This document shows positions 8,130-17,445 of a stretch of DNA of 64,000 nucleotides, in pieces; the first letter of the stretch is position 1, and the number at the start of each line of letters is the position of its first letter. Origin of the DNA: DATNIC01 sp035604635 (GTDB lineage Bacteria > Vulcanimicrobiota > Vulcanimicrobiia > Vulcanimicrobiales > Vulcanimicrobiaceae); NCBI GenBank assembly GCA_035604635.1, contig DATNIC010000190.1:1-64000 (forward strand), given 5' to 3'. The position numbers and the translations under genes are program-made. The notes below the pieces were generated by a model. It saw nothing but the letters and a program-made list of their open reading frames with translations, searched no databases and was not told the DNA's origin.

Positions 8130-8986
8130 AGCGCGCTCTGATCGAGCCCTCCTCCGCCGTTTTCGACGAACGCCTTGATTCGCTCGAAGACCGCGCGCGC
8201 CGCCGGCAGCTCGAGTCCCGCCGCCTGCGCCGCTTCGTAGATATGGGCGCGATCTTTGAGGTGGACTTTGATCGCGGCGCCGGGCTTCCAATTGCGCTCC
8301 AGCATGCGCGCGCCGTGCTCGTCGAGGACGCGGCTCGCGGCGAAGCCGCCGAGCATCGCTTCGCGCACCTTTGCCGGGTCGGCACCGAAGGCTTTGGCGA
8401 GGGCGAGTGCTTCGGCGACCGCTTCGATCGTCACCGCTACGACGAGCTGATTGCAGGTTTTTGCGACTTGACCCGAGCCTGCCGGCCCGACGTGGACGAT
8501 TGTCGAACCGAGCGCTTCGAAGACGGGGAACGCAGCGCGAAACGCGGCCTCCGAGCCACCGACCATGATCGAGAGCGTTCCGTCGATTGCGCCGCGCTCG
8601 CCGCCGCTGACCGGCGCGTCGAGCGCGGCGACGCCGCGCGCTTCGAGCGTGCGCGCGAGCTCGCGCGCACGAGCCGGCGGGTCGGTCCCCATGTCGACGA
8701 AGGTGCTGCCGGGCTGAAGCGCAGCGGCGAATCCGCTCGGTCCTTCCATCAAGTTGACGAGGCTCGACCAATCCATCAGCATCGCGATGACGATCTCGCT
8801 CTCCGCCGCGACGCGCGCCGGCGTTTGCGCCGCGCTTGCGCCTTCCGCGACGAGGTCGGCGTAGCGTTCCGGTGTGCGGTTCCATACGGTGACGGGGAAA
8901 CCGTGACGCAACAGGTTGCGGACCATCGGCTTGCCCATGATCCCGGTCCCAAGAAAGCCGATCCGCGGAGCGCCTGACGACGACAT
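8090..8986 (-). CDS. NAD(P)-dependent beta-hydroxyacid dehydrogenase (tartronate semialdehyde / 3-hydroxyisobutyrate type)
   Basis: A 298-residue protein with RIGFLGTGIMG at the N-terminus (nucleotide binding), DAPVSGGERGA at 123-133 (substrate binding) and GSGQVAKTCNQ with the catalytic lysine near 176: the full signature of the beta-hydroxyacid dehydrogenase family. Candidate reactions are tartronate semialdehyde to glycerate, 3-hydroxyisobutyrate oxidation, or succinate semialdehyde reduction. Its ATG overlaps, on the opposite strand, the ATG of exonuclease III (shared CATG), leaving no room for a conventional leader. It converges on the D-2-hydroxyacid dehydrogenase. Confidence 0.87.
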   Translation of the reverse strand: MSSSGAPRIGFLGTGIMGKPMVRNLLRHGFPVTVWNRTPERYADLVAEGASAAQTPARVAAESEIVIAMLMDWSSLVNLMEGPSGFAAALQPGSTFVDMGTDPPARARELARTLEARGVAALDAPVSGGERGAIDGTLSIMVGGSEAAFRAAFPVFEALGSTIVHVGPAGSGQVAKTCNQLVVAVTIEAVAEALALAKAFGADPAKVREAMLGGFAASRVLDEHGARMLERNWKPGAAIKVHLKDRAHIYEAAQAAGLELPAARAVFERIKAFVENGGGGLDQSALYTLLDPDRAADS

Positions 8987-9749
8987 GCGAGTGATCACGT
9001 TGAACGCCAACGGTATACGCGCGGCGGCGCGCAAAGGCTTCTTTACCTGGGTTGCCGCGCAGCATGCCGATGTGATCGCCTTGCAAGAGACCAAGGCGCA
9101 GGAGCACCAGCTCCCGGAAGCCTCGGTCCTCTCGGGTTTTTCCTCGTATTACGTCGATGCACGGCGCAAAGGGTATAGCGGCGTAGCGCTCTACACGCGG
9201 CGAGAGCCGGTATCGGTCAAGCGCGGCCTGGGCTGGCCCGACATGGATGCTGAGGGCCGGTTCGTCCAGGCGGATCTCGGTGCGTTCACGGTCGCGTCGC
9301 TTTACGTCCCCTCCGGGACGACGGGGCCCCAACGCCAGGCCGTCAAGATGAATTTCCTCGAGCGCTTCCTGACCGTCCTGATGGAGTTGCGCAATTCCGG
9401 TAAGCAACACGTCATTTGCGGCGATTTCAACATCGCGCATGAAGAGATCGACACGTTCGATCCCGTGCGCAACTCAGCGATCACCGGCTTCTTACCCGAA
9501 GAGCGTGAGTGGATGGATGCGGTGATCGACCAGATCGGCTGGGTCGACGCGTTCCGCCTCGTGAACCGCGACTCCAAGCAATACAGCTGGTGGGCGAACT
9601 GGCCCGGCGCTTGGGAAAACAACCTCGGCTGGCGCATCGACTATCAATTGGTAACGCCCGGCTTGACCGGGCGCGTCAAGCGCACGACGATCTACCGCGG
9701 CGAGCGCTTCAGCGACCACGCCCCGGTTATCATCGACTACGACCTGTAG
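8985..9749 (+). CDS. xth: Exodeoxyribonuclease III
   Basis: A 254-residue endonuclease/exonuclease/phosphatase-fold enzyme that cleaves DNA 5' to abasic sites and degrades 3' ends in base-excision repair. MRVITLNANGIRAA, LQETK (Glu35, metal ligand), GDFNIAHEEID and the terminal SDHAPVI (catalytic Asp-His) are all present, and the length is normal. The start is fixed by the conserved first strand. Its ATG overlaps the start codon of the divergent dehydrogenase, so it may be leaderless or rely on a promoter inside that gene. It ends 1 nt before the convergent secreted-protein gene. Confidence 0.95.
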   Translation: MRVITLNANGIRAAARKGFFTWVAAQHADVIALQETKAQEHQLPEASVLSGFSSYYVDARRKGYSGVALYTRREPVSVKRGLGWPDMDAEGRFVQADLGAFTVASLYVPSGTTGPQRQAVKMNFLERFLTVLMELRNSGKQHVICGDFNIAHEEIDTFDPVRNSAITGFLPEEREWMDAVIDQIGWVDAFRLVNRDSKQYSWWANWPGAWENNLGWRIDYQLVTPGLTGRVKRTTIYRGERFSDHAPVIIDYDL

Positions 9750-9750
9750 G

Positions 9751-10368
9751 CTAGCTGCGCGGGTCGAGTCCGTTCTTGTCGAGCGTGACGTCGGAGGTCG
9801 TATAGCCGTCGGTGCCCTGCGTCGCGTTGAGCGCGACCCGCGTCCCGGCGACGAGATCGGCCCTGGTTGCGGGGACGTAAGTGAACACGGGCGTCGTCGC
9901 GGAGACGACGACTTTCTTTTCGCCTCCGTTGTACGTGAGCGTTAGGACGCGGTTCTGCACGCCTTCTACCGTCGCCGCGGCGATGTTGCTGACCGTTGCG
10001 TTGGTCATCGTCGCGTTCGGCGCGTAGTCGTTGGGGCGGAAGCCTTCACCGGGTTTTTGGGCAGCCTGCTCCGGGGGGAAGACGTGGACTTCAACGGCCT
10101 TCAACGTCCCGTCGCTTTGCGGCATCGCGGTCGTTCCGAGGAACGTCCCGGGCTTGATGTCCGCAAGACTAAATTTTGCCAAAGCACGAAGACGCGCGTC
10201 GGGTGCGAGCGTCACCTTGACGGGCCCCTTGCTCGTGCTGACGGTCAGTACGCCGTCCTTGAAGTCACCGATCACGCCGCGGACCCGCAGCGGCTGTGCA
10301 GTCTGAGCGAGAGCCGGAGCCGCGCCCAACAGCAACGCGGCCCCGGTCAGAAAAGTCGAGCGTTTCAT
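9751..10368 (-). CDS. Secreted DUF5666-like protein, copy 2 of a tandem pair
   Basis: A 205-residue exported protein with a clear signal peptide (positively charged start, hydrophobic core, cleavage after ALA near residue 21). The mature part has a small beta-barrel-like repeat: RVRGVIGDFKDGVLTVST, FLGTTAMPQSDGTLKAVEVHVFP, then VEGVQNRVLTLTYNGGEKKVVV. This alternation of GxI..VdGdtLTV strands and VHVFP resembles DUF5666/OB-like periplasmic proteins. It is a paralogue of the gene just upstream (3 nt gap), sharing the order of motifs and the GGEKKVVV stretch, so the pair arose by duplication. Function unknown; a metal- or dye-binding periplasmic role is speculative. Confidence 0.75.
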   Translation of the reverse strand: MKRSTFLTGAALLLGAAPALAQTAQPLRVRGVIGDFKDGVLTVSTSKGPVKVTLAPDARLRALAKFSLADIKPGTFLGTTAMPQSDGTLKAVEVHVFPPEQAAQKPGEGFRPNDYAPNATMTNATVSNIAAATVEGVQNRVLTLTYNGGEKKVVVSATTPVFTYVPATRADLVAGTRVALNATQGTDGYTTSDVTLDKNGLDPRS

Positions 10369-10371
10369 CGG

Positions 10372-11034
10372 CTATTGCGGCGGATCGACGCCGTCTTTTC
10401 CGACTTGGAGGCCCGGAGCCTTGTAGCCGTCGCCGGCCGACGCGGCGCGGGGGATGAAGACCTTCACGCCCTTGACCAAATCCGCGCGCGTGCCCGGCGC
10501 TGCGGTGACGATCGCTGCGCTCGGCGGAACGACGACCTTCTTCTCGCCGCCGGGGTAGGTCAGCGTGAGAGTGCGATTCTGCACGCCTGCGACGCTCGCC
10601 GACCCAATGTCGGAAACCTTGGCGTTCGTCATCGTGCTTTGCGGTTTCGAGTCCCACGGACCGGAACTGAGGTTCGGTGCGCCGCCGGGGAAGATGTGCA
10701 CCTCCGTGGCGACGTCCTGACCGTTCTGGACGAGCGTCGTCGCACCAACGAACGAGGCCGTCGTGATGTCGGCGAAGTTCGCTTTTTTCGTGATCGCGAC
10801 GGTGGCGGCTGGATCGAGTGTTACCTTGACGGCGCCGGTTGCCGGCGCGCCGTTGACGGTCGCCGGTTGCAACGTCAAGACGTCTCCGTTCACCGATTGG
10901 ATCGTGCCGCGGACGCGGATCGGTGGGGGCGGAGCGGCCGCGGGCGCCGCGGACGGCGGGCCGTATGGTTGAGCGAGGGCCGGGGCTGCGCTGGCGACCA
11001 GCGCAGTTGTTAGGAGGAACGCCAGTCTTTTCAT
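10372..11034 (-). CDS. Secreted DUF5666-like protein, copy 1 of a tandem pair
   Basis: A 220-residue paralogue of the following gene, with signal peptide (cleavage after ALA near 22) and a longer proline/alanine linker (PSAAPAAAPPPP) before the conserved core. Shared landmarks are IRVRGTIQSVNGDVLTL, FVGATTL, ATEVHIFPGG, STMTNAKVSDIGSASVAGVQNRTLTLTYPGGEKKVVV and a DGVDPP C-terminus matching NGLDPR in the partner. The first gene of a two-gene operon facing away from the prolyl oligopeptidase. Function unknown. Confidence 0.75.
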   Translation of the reverse strand: MKRLAFLLTTALVASAAPALAQPYGPPSAAPAAAPPPPIRVRGTIQSVNGDVLTLQPATVNGAPATGAVKVTLDPAATVAITKKANFADITTASFVGATTLVQNGQDVATEVHIFPGGAPNLSSGPWDSKPQSTMTNAKVSDIGSASVAGVQNRTLTLTYPGGEKKVVVPPSAAIVTAAPGTRADLVKGVKVFIPRAASAGDGYKAPGLQVGKDGVDPPQ

Positions 11035-11100
11035 GCGCCGAGAGTTTGCCCGGCCGGGCGGGACTCCCCGCTTTCTGAGGTGCAAATTCAGAATCTTAGA

Positions 11101-13278
11101 ATGACGCCTGCAAAATCGCGTGTCTTGGCTGGGAGCGCGCTCCTCTTCGTGCTGGCTGCTTTACCCGCCGTGGCTGCCGCGCCGGCGCCCCCTCCGCCTG
11201 CGCCCGTCCGTCCGGTCACCGAGACGTTTTTCGGAACGAAGGTCACCGATCCGTACCGTTGGATGGAGAATCTCTCCGATCCCGAGGTCGTCAAGTACAT
11301 CCGCGATCAGAACGACTACGCGCGCGCGGTCCTCGGCCAGTTCGCCGCCCCGCGAGCGAAGCTGCTGGCGCGGATCAAGGAGCTCGACGACGCCGGGATC
11401 CCCGTCTACGATGCGGTCCGCCTTCCCAGCGCCTACTTCTATATGAAGATTCCGCGCGGCGCGAATAACGCGAAGCTCTACGTCCGTCCGCGGCAGGGCG
11501 GCACCGAGCGCGTCCTCTTCGATCCCGAAAGATTTGGTAAGACGAGCTCACACTATTCGGTCGACTACTATTCGCCCTCGCTCGACGGGCGATACGTCGC
11601 CTTCGGCGTCGCCGAGGGCGGCTCGGAGAACGACACGCTCTACGTTATCGACGTCGCGACCGGAAAGCGGCTCACCGACGCCATAACGCGGATGACGTTC
11701 GACGGCGTCGCCTGGCGGCCCGACGGCCGCTCGTTCTACTACTCACGCATGCCCAAGCTCGGCCCGCACGATTCGCCGAATGCGGCGCGGCAAAGGATTC
11801 GCGCCTACTTGCACGTGCTGGGCCGCTTCGCCGAGCGCGATCCCGTTATCTTCGGATACGGGGCGAGTCCGGCGGTTGCGTTCAAGCCGGACGAGACCGC
11901 CTACGTGATGGTCTCGCCGAGCTCTCCCTACGCCGTCGGTTACATCGTCAACGGCGTGCAACCCAACGTGCGCGTCTACACGACCCTTGCATCGCAGGCG
12001 ACGTCTGCGAAAGCGCGCTGGAAACAGGTGGCGAGTCCCGACGACGACGTGAAGAACGTCGACTTCCGCGGATCGACGATCTACCTGCAAACCTACAAGC
12101 GTGCGCCGCGCTACGAAGTCGTCGCGACGAGCCTGGCGGCTCCGGACGCGATCCATGCGCGCGCGGTCGTCGCAGCGAGCTCGCGCGTCATCACCGGGAT
12201 CAGCGTCGCGGCGGACGGCCTCTACGTACAGGTCCTCGACGCGGGATTGGGACGGATGCGCAAGGTCTCGTACGCGACGGGCGTGACTTCGAACGTCGCG
12301 CTGCCGTACGACGGTGCGATCTCGGAGCTCTCCACCGATCCGCGCCTGCCCGGCTTCGTTATGAAGCTCGGTGCCTGGACCCGCCCGTCGCTGATCTTTG
12401 CGAGCAACGGTGCCGCACTAGTGGACACGGGCCTCAAGCCGCCGATACCGGTCGATTTTTCCGCGTACACGTCGGTCGAGGTCAAAGCGCCAAGCAAAGA
12501 CGGGACACTCATCCCGCTCTCGATCATCTATCCGAAGAACATGGCGCTTGACGGTTCACATCCGGCGCGATTAGAAGGATACGGCGCCTACGGTACGACC
12601 GTCGACCCGTATTTTTCCGCAACGCGCTTGGCCTGGCTCGAGCGCGGCGGGATCTTCGCCTATGCCCACATTCGAGGCGGCGGCGAATATGGCGAAGATT
12701 GGCATCGCGCGGGGATGAAGCTCACCAAGCAGAACTCGATCGACGACATGATCGCGTGCGCGCAATACCTGATCCAAAACAAGTACACGTCGACGCCGAA
12801 GCTTGGGATCTGGGGTGGGAGCGCCGGAGGGATCGTGATCGGCGGCTTCATCGATCAGCGCCCCGATCTGATCGCGGCGGCGATCGATGCGGTCGGTTCG
12901 AACAACGCCCTGCGCGCGGAGTTCAGTCCGAATGGTCCGGGAAATGTTCCCGAATTCGGGACGGTCAAGACGCAAGAAGGTTTCAGGGCCCTTTACGCGA
13001 TGGATGCAATCGCGCACGTGAAGGACGGGACGCCCTATCCGGCGGTGCTGCTCGAGACCGGGATCAATGATCCCCGCGTTGCGCCGTGGGAGTCGGCAAA
13101 ATATGCGGCGCGTCTGCAAGCTGCAACATCGAGCGGGAGGCCGATCCTGTTGCGCGTGGACTACGAAGCCGGGCATGGATTCGGGACGACGAAGGCGCAA
13201 GCGCAAGACGAGCTCGCCGACGAGTGGACGTTCTTGCTCTGGCAGTTTGGAGATCCGGAATTTGCGTTGCAGCGCTAG
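11101..13278 (+). CDS. Prolyl oligopeptidase family serine peptidase (S9A), exported
   Basis: This 725-residue protein starts with a signal peptide (hydrophobic core then AVAAAPAPPPP), followed by the S9A propeller opening TFFGTKVTDPYRWMEN. The C-terminal alpha/beta-hydrolase domain has Ser574 in GGSAGG, Asp657 in NDPRVAPW and His692 in AGHGFG, a complete triad. It would cleave proline-containing peptides in the periplasm or outside the cell. A GTG 21 nt upstream is an alternative start; the ATG is preferred because it gives a normal signal peptide. It is divergent from the DUF5666 pair and ends 23 nt before the permease. Confidence 0.93.
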   Translation: MTPAKSRVLAGSALLFVLAALPAVAAAPAPPPPAPVRPVTETFFGTKVTDPYRWMENLSDPEVVKYIRDQNDYARAVLGQFAAPRAKLLARIKELDDAGIPVYDAVRLPSAYFYMKIPRGANNAKLYVRPRQGGTERVLFDPERFGKTSSHYSVDYYSPSLDGRYVAFGVAEGGSENDTLYVIDVATGKRLTDAITRMTFDGVAWRPDGRSFYYSRMPKLGPHDSPNAARQRIRAYLHVLGRFAERDPVIFGYGASPAVAFKPDETAYVMVSPSSPYAVGYIVNGVQPNVRVYTTLASQATSAKARWKQVASPDDDVKNVDFRGSTIYLQTYKRAPRYEVVATSLAAPDAIHARAVVAASSRVITGISVAADGLYVQVLDAGLGRMRKVSYATGVTSNVALPYDGAISELSTDPRLPGFVMKLGAWTRPSLIFASNGAALVDTGLKPPIPVDFSAYTSVEVKAPSKDGTLIPLSIIYPKNMALDGSHPARLEGYGAYGTTVDPYFSATRLAWLERGGIFAYAHIRGGGEYGEDWHRAGMKLTKQNSIDDMIACAQYLIQNKYTSTPKLGIWGGSAGGIVIGGFIDQRPDLIAAAIDAVGSNNALRAEFSPNGPGNVPEFGTVKTQEGFRALYAMDAIAHVKDGTPYPAVLLETGINDPRVAPWESAKYAARLQAATSSGRPILLRVDYEAGHGFGTTKAQAQDELADEWTFLLWQFGDPEFALQR

Positions 13279-13289
13279 CGCGCGCGTGC

Positions 13290-13295
13290 TAGGAT
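13290..13295 (+). promoter_or_regulatory. Putative -10 box (TAGGAT) for a leaderless permease transcript
   Basis: TAGGAT lies 6 nt before the GTG of the permease, with no Shine-Dalgarno motif between them. A TTGCAG-like hexamer occurs 15 nt further upstream, inside the peptidase 3' end. The arrangement fits a leaderless start. Confidence 0.35.
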
Positions 13296-13301
13296 AGCCC
13301 G

Positions 13302-14885
13302 GTGTCTTCGACTCCTGTGACGGGCGCGGGCGGTCACACGTCTCTGCGCCGAGCGGTTACCCCGTGGGGATCGTTCTCGTGGGGCTACTCCGACGTCGGA
13401 GCCGACATCTTTGTCGCGCTCGGGCTCGTCTTCGGCGCCGCGGCGGGCGCATCGAACGTCGCATTCCTCTTTGCGGGTCTCGTCTACGTCTGCGTCGGCT
13501 TGGCCTACACGGAGCTGGCGGCAACCTATCCGGTCGCGGGCGGCGGCCAGTATTTCGTCATGCGCGGGATCGGCGACGTCTTCGGCTTCATCGCCGGCTG
13601 GGCGGTCCTGCTCGACTTTACGATCGACATCGTCCTGTTCGCGTGGGCGTGCATCGGCTACCTGAGCAATCTGGTCCCCGCCCTAGCCGCGGTCGGACAC
13701 CCGCTCAATCATTTCGTCGCGATCCTCATCGTCATCGTCGGTCTCGCGATCCTCAACATCATCGGCGTGCGCGAGAGCACGAACTTCAACGGGTGGGTGA
13801 GCGCGCTCGATGTCCTGAGCGAGACCTCGATTTTGTTCTTTGGGTTCCTGTTCACGTTCGATCCCGGGCTGCTGGTCCACACGATGCAAGCGGATTGGCC
13901 GACCGCGTGGCAACTCATGAACGGGACGTCGCTGGCAATCATTTCGTTCGTCGGCCTCGAGTCGATCTCGCAAGCGGCTGAGGAGACGCAGCGTCCCTCA
14001 TCGATCATCCCGCGCACTTCGATCTCCTTGATCCTCACGATTCTGATCTTCGCGCTGGCTTACTCGAACTTGGCGCTGGGGATGCACACCTGGCATCCGA
14101 TCCCGCCCGACGCCCACGGTCACGCGCAAGCGTTCTATGCGTTTCTCGGCGGTCCCGAGAACAACGACAAAGCCGTCGCTGTGCTCGCCTCCAACATACC
14201 GTACTTCGGAGCCTTGGCGTCGTTTTACGTCCCAATCCTCGGTGCGGTGCTGCTGTTGATCTCGAGCAACGCGGGCGTTTTCGGCGCGTCGCGGATCGCA
14301 TACGCGATGAGCCGCGCCCATCTGCTGCCAAGCATCTTCGAGCGCGTTCATCCTCGCTTTCGCACGCCGGCGGTCGCAATTGCGTCCTTTTGCGGCCTAG
14401 GCGTCTTGGTCCACATCTTCGCGGCCCTGCAAGGGAACAACGGGCTCAACTTTTTGGGCGATCTCTATGCCTTCGGCGCCGCGCTCAGCTACACGCTGGT
14501 CTTCGTTGCGCTGATCGCGTTGCGCTTCAAGGAGCCGCTCGCGCCCCGCCGCTTCAAGATACCGCTCAACATTCCGGTGCGCTACCGCGGCGAGCGCGTC
14601 GAGATTCCGATCATCGGCATCCTCGGGTTCTTCGGCATTTTCGCGATCCTCACGTTCGTTCTGCTCACGCACGACATCGGACGGATCGCCGGCCCGATGT
14701 GGGTCGTGCTTGGACTTTGCAGCTACCTCGTCTACCGCCGCATCAAGGGGCTCCCGCTCTGGCGTTCCCAGCCGCGGGATTGGGCTCGCGAGCAGGTCGG
14801 GATCTTGCGGGATTCCGGCGAGCTCGAACTCATGGACGACTACTTGGGCAAGTTGCGCGCGCGCGGCATTACCGTTTCTAGCTGA
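13302..14885 (+). CDS. APC superfamily amino acid permease
   Basis: A 527-residue integral membrane protein with about 12 hydrophobic segments and the APC hallmark VALGLVFGAAAGASNVAFLFAG in TM1-2, followed by YTELAATYPVAGGGQYFVMRGIG. It would import amino acids or related compounds by proton or cation coupling. A cytoplasmic tail (WRSQPRDWAREQ...) closes the protein. It sits next to a secreted prolyl peptidase, so uptake of released amino acids is a reasonable inference. Its last codons overlap the convergent serS by 8 bp. Confidence 0.9.
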   Translation: MSSTPVTGAGGHTSLRRAVTPWGSFSWGYSDVGADIFVALGLVFGAAAGASNVAFLFAGLVYVCVGLAYTELAATYPVAGGGQYFVMRGIGDVFGFIAGWAVLLDFTIDIVLFAWACIGYLSNLVPALAAVGHPLNHFVAILIVIVGLAILNIIGVRESTNFNGWVSALDVLSETSILFFGFLFTFDPGLLVHTMQADWPTAWQLMNGTSLAIISFVGLESISQAAEETQRPSSIIPRTSISLILTILIFALAYSNLALGMHTWHPIPPDAHGHAQAFYAFLGGPENNDKAVAVLASNIPYFGALASFYVPILGAVLLLISSNAGVFGASRIAYAMSRAHLLPSIFERVHPRFRTPAVAIASFCGLGVLVHIFAALQGNNGLNFLGDLYAFGAALSYTLVFVALIALRFKEPLAPRRFKIPLNIPVRYRGERVEIPIIGILGFFGIFAILTFVLLTHDIGRIAGPMWVVLGLCSYLVYRRIKGLPLWRSQPRDWAREQVGILRDSGELELMDDYLGKLRARGITVSS

Positions 14886-16164
14886 CGCTTCCGTCGGGCA
14901 AGACGGTCGAGAAACCGCAGAACGGGGCCAGTGCTTGGGGGATGGCGACGCTCCCGTCGGCTCGCTGACCATTTTCCAAGATCGCGAGGAACGTGCGCCC
15001 GACGGCGAGCCCGGAGCCGTTGAGCGTGTGGACGAATGACGGGCGCGCTTTCGCATCGCGCCGAAAACGGATCGCCGAACGGCGTGCCTGAAAATCGGTG
15101 CAGTTCGAGCACGAGCTGATCTCGCGATACGCCTTTTGCCCCGGCAGCCAGACTTCGAGATCGTAGGTTTTCGCCGCGTTGAATCCGGTGTCGCCCGCGC
15201 ATAACAGCATAACGCGATAGGGCAAACCAAGCTCGCTGAGAAGCGCCTCGGCGTCGGACGTCAGCCGCTCGAGCGCTTCGAACGAGCGCTCGGGCTCGGT
15301 GAGCCAGACCAGCTCGACTTTTTCGAATTGGTGCTGACGAACCAAGCCACGCGTGTCTTTTCCCGCGGCCCCCGCTTCCTTGCGAAAGCATGGCGAATAC
15401 GCGGTGTACTGCAGCGGGAGCTGCTCTGCGCTCAAAATCTCATCGCGATGCATGGCGGTCAACGGGACCTCGGCCGTCGGGATCATGAACAAATCGGCAT
15501 CGGGATCGCGAAACATCTGATCCGAGAACTTGGTGAGTTGCCCGGTCGCCCACATCGTGGCGCCGGTGACGAGATACGGTGGGACGATCTCCACGTAGCC
15601 GTTGCGGTGCGCGCGAGCGAGGAAGAAATCGGCGAGCGCGCGCGAGAGCCGCGCGCCGGCGCCGCGCAAAATCGTAAAGCGGCTCCCCGAGAGTCGAGCC
15701 GCGCGCTCGAAGTCGAGGATCCCGAGCTTCTCGCCGATCTCCCAGTGAGGCTTGGCCGCAAAACCGAGCGGCGGCGGGGGGCCGGAGCTGCGCACCTCGA
15801 CGTTCGCGTCCTCGCCGGCGCCGTCGGGGACCGAGTCGTCGAGGATGTTGGGGACGTCGGCCAAGATCGCGTCGCGTTCGGCCTCCAGGGCAGGGAGGAG
15901 TGCCCCAGCCTCGCTGATCTGCTCGTCAACACCGGCGATTGGCGCTCGCAGCCGTTGCGCCTCAGCCGCGCGATCGGTTGCTTTCGAAATCAGTGCGGTG
16001 AGCGCGTTCTTTTCGGCCTTGCGCGCCTCGACAAGGGTCTGGGCCGCACGAACCTTTTCGTCGATCCCTAAGACCCGATCGACGAACGAGGGGTCGAGCC
16101 CACGGCGCCGGGCCGAGCGGCGGACGAGTTCCGGATCGCGCCGGAGCAGCAGAAGATCGATCAT
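14878..16164 (-). CDS. serS: Serine--tRNA ligase
   Basis: A 428-residue class II synthetase. The N-terminal arm (residues about 1-110) is a long coiled coil contacting the tRNA variable arm. Motif 2 is seen in FRKEAGAAGKDTRGLVRQHQF and motif 3 in GSGLAVGRTFLAILEN; TAEVPLTAMHRDE is the conserved substrate region. It charges tRNA-Ser (and, in selenoprotein producers, tRNA-Sec, relevant to the TGA-containing OsmC gene nearby). Start and divergent moeA lie very close, leaving almost no intergenic space. Confidence 0.96.
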   Translation of the reverse strand: MIDLLLLRRDPELVRRSARRRGLDPSFVDRVLGIDEKVRAAQTLVEARKAEKNALTALISKATDRAAEAQRLRAPIAGVDEQISEAGALLPALEAERDAILADVPNILDDSVPDGAGEDANVEVRSSGPPPPLGFAAKPHWEIGEKLGILDFERAARLSGSRFTILRGAGARLSRALADFFLARAHRNGYVEIVPPYLVTGATMWATGQLTKFSDQMFRDPDADLFMIPTAEVPLTAMHRDEILSAEQLPLQYTAYSPCFRKEAGAAGKDTRGLVRQHQFEKVELVWLTEPERSFEALERLTSDAEALLSELGLPYRVMLLCAGDTGFNAAKTYDLEVWLPGQKAYREISSCSNCTDFQARRSAIRFRRDAKARPSFVHTLNGSGLAVGRTFLAILENGQRADGSVAIPQALAPFCGFSTVLPDGSVS

Positions 16165-16184
16165 TGCGCGAAGTGGCCGCGTTT

Positions 16185-17441
16185 ATGCGGGAATCTGCAG
16201 CCCTCCTACCGGGAGCGACGTTTCAAACCGAGCGGCTCCTCGCCCCGGAGCAGGCGCTGGTCGCGTACTTATCGCGTTTGGAGTTCGAGCGGCCCAAGAT
16301 TGAAACGGTCACGATCGACGGCGCTTTCGGCCGCGTCCTCGCGCGCGATGCCGTCGCCGACGACGCATATCCGTCGCATCCGCGTTCGACGATGGACGGC
16401 TTTGCCGTCGTTTCGGCGAGCGGTGCGATGCAGCGCATCGTGGGCGAGATCCGGATGGGGCATGCGCCGCCGCGCGCGATCGTCCCGGGCGAGGCGTTAC
16501 GCATCCCGACCGGCGGCGCATTGCCGGACGGCGCGGACGCAGTCGTCCCGATCGAAGATGTCAAGGTCGACGGCGACGCGATGGAGATCGTCGAGGCCGT
16601 CGAGGCAGGCGACAACGTCACGCCCCGCGGCGCCGACATGCAGCCCGGCGAGCGCGCGCTGCGCGCGGGACGCCGTCTCGGCGGTCCCGAGCTTGCGGTC
16701 CTGGCGACGATCGGCGTCGTCGACGTCCCAGTTTACAGCCGGCCCGTCGTTGCGATCGCATCGACCGGCGACGAACTGATCGATCCCTCGGGCAAGCCGG
16801 GAATCGGTCAAGTGCGGGATTCGAACCGCTATGCGATCGCCGGCGCTTTGACGGCGCTGGGTTGCGCGCCGCTTCAATTGCCGCGCGCGCACGACACGCG
16901 CGAATCGCTCGAAGCGACGCTGCGCGAAGGTTTGGCGCGCGCCGACGCGGTCATCCTCACCGGCGGGTCCTCCGTCGGCGAGCGCGATCTCACGCCTGAT
17001 GCGATCGATGCGCTCGGCAAACCCGGTGTGATCGTTCACGGTTTGCGGGTCAAGCCGGGCAAACCGACGGTCCTCGCAGCGATCGGCGCGAAACCGGTGA
17101 TCGGGCTGCCCGGGAATCCGGCATCGTCGCTGATGATCCTCGAAGCGATCGTTGCGCCGGTCTTCGTCGCGTTGACCGGCGCGACACCGCATATCCCGCT
17201 GTCCTATGCGGCAACCGCCGCCGTCGACTTCAAAGCGCGCGAGGGATGGACATGGTACGTCCCGGCCGCGCTCGAGCGCGATCCCGCGCGCGGGTTGCTC
17301 GCGACGCCGCTCCCGCTGCGCTCCTCGCATACGAGCCTGCTCGCGCGCGCGCACGGCTACGTCGTGCTCGGGGAGATGAATTCGCGGATCGCGGCCGGCG
17401 ACCGCGTCGTGGTCCATCCGTTCTCTTCGGGCGGACGTTAG
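16185..17441 (+). CDS. moeA: Molybdopterin molybdenumtransferase
   Basis: A 418-residue MoeA that inserts molybdate into adenylated molybdopterin. Landmarks: SHPRSTMDGFAV, IPTGGALPDGADAVVPIED, VRDSNRYAIAGAL, the central GGSSVGERD and GLPGNPASSLM, and the C-terminal domain IV. Earlier in-frame TTG (16164) and GTG codons exist, but the ATG used here still leaves the normal N-terminus. moaC and mogA are found 24 kb away in the same window, so the cell makes molybdenum cofactor. The BON-lipoprotein gene starts 4 nt after its stop. Confidence 0.93.
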   Translation: MRESAALLPGATFQTERLLAPEQALVAYLSRLEFERPKIETVTIDGAFGRVLARDAVADDAYPSHPRSTMDGFAVVSASGAMQRIVGEIRMGHAPPRAIVPGEALRIPTGGALPDGADAVVPIEDVKVDGDAMEIVEAVEAGDNVTPRGADMQPGERALRAGRRLGGPELAVLATIGVVDVPVYSRPVVAIASTGDELIDPSGKPGIGQVRDSNRYAIAGALTALGCAPLQLPRAHDTRESLEATLREGLARADAVILTGGSSVGERDLTPDAIDALGKPGVIVHGLRVKPGKPTVLAAIGAKPVIGLPGNPASSLMILEAIVAPVFVALTGATPHIPLSYAATAAVDFKAREGWTWYVPAALERDPARGLLATPLPLRSSHTSLLARAHGYVVLGEMNSRIAAGDRVVVHPFSSGGR

Positions 17442-17445
17442 AGCC

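Noticed and set aside
7944..9440. Long minus-strand open frame across the dehydrogenase and exonuclease genes
   Set aside because: Arginine-rich, no family features, and it overlaps two well-supported genes.
16815..16835. tRNA T-arm-like sequence (GGGATTCGAACC) on the plus strand, its complement GGTTCGAATCCC
   Set aside because: It encodes the conserved RDSNR residues of MoeA; no cloverleaf forms around it.
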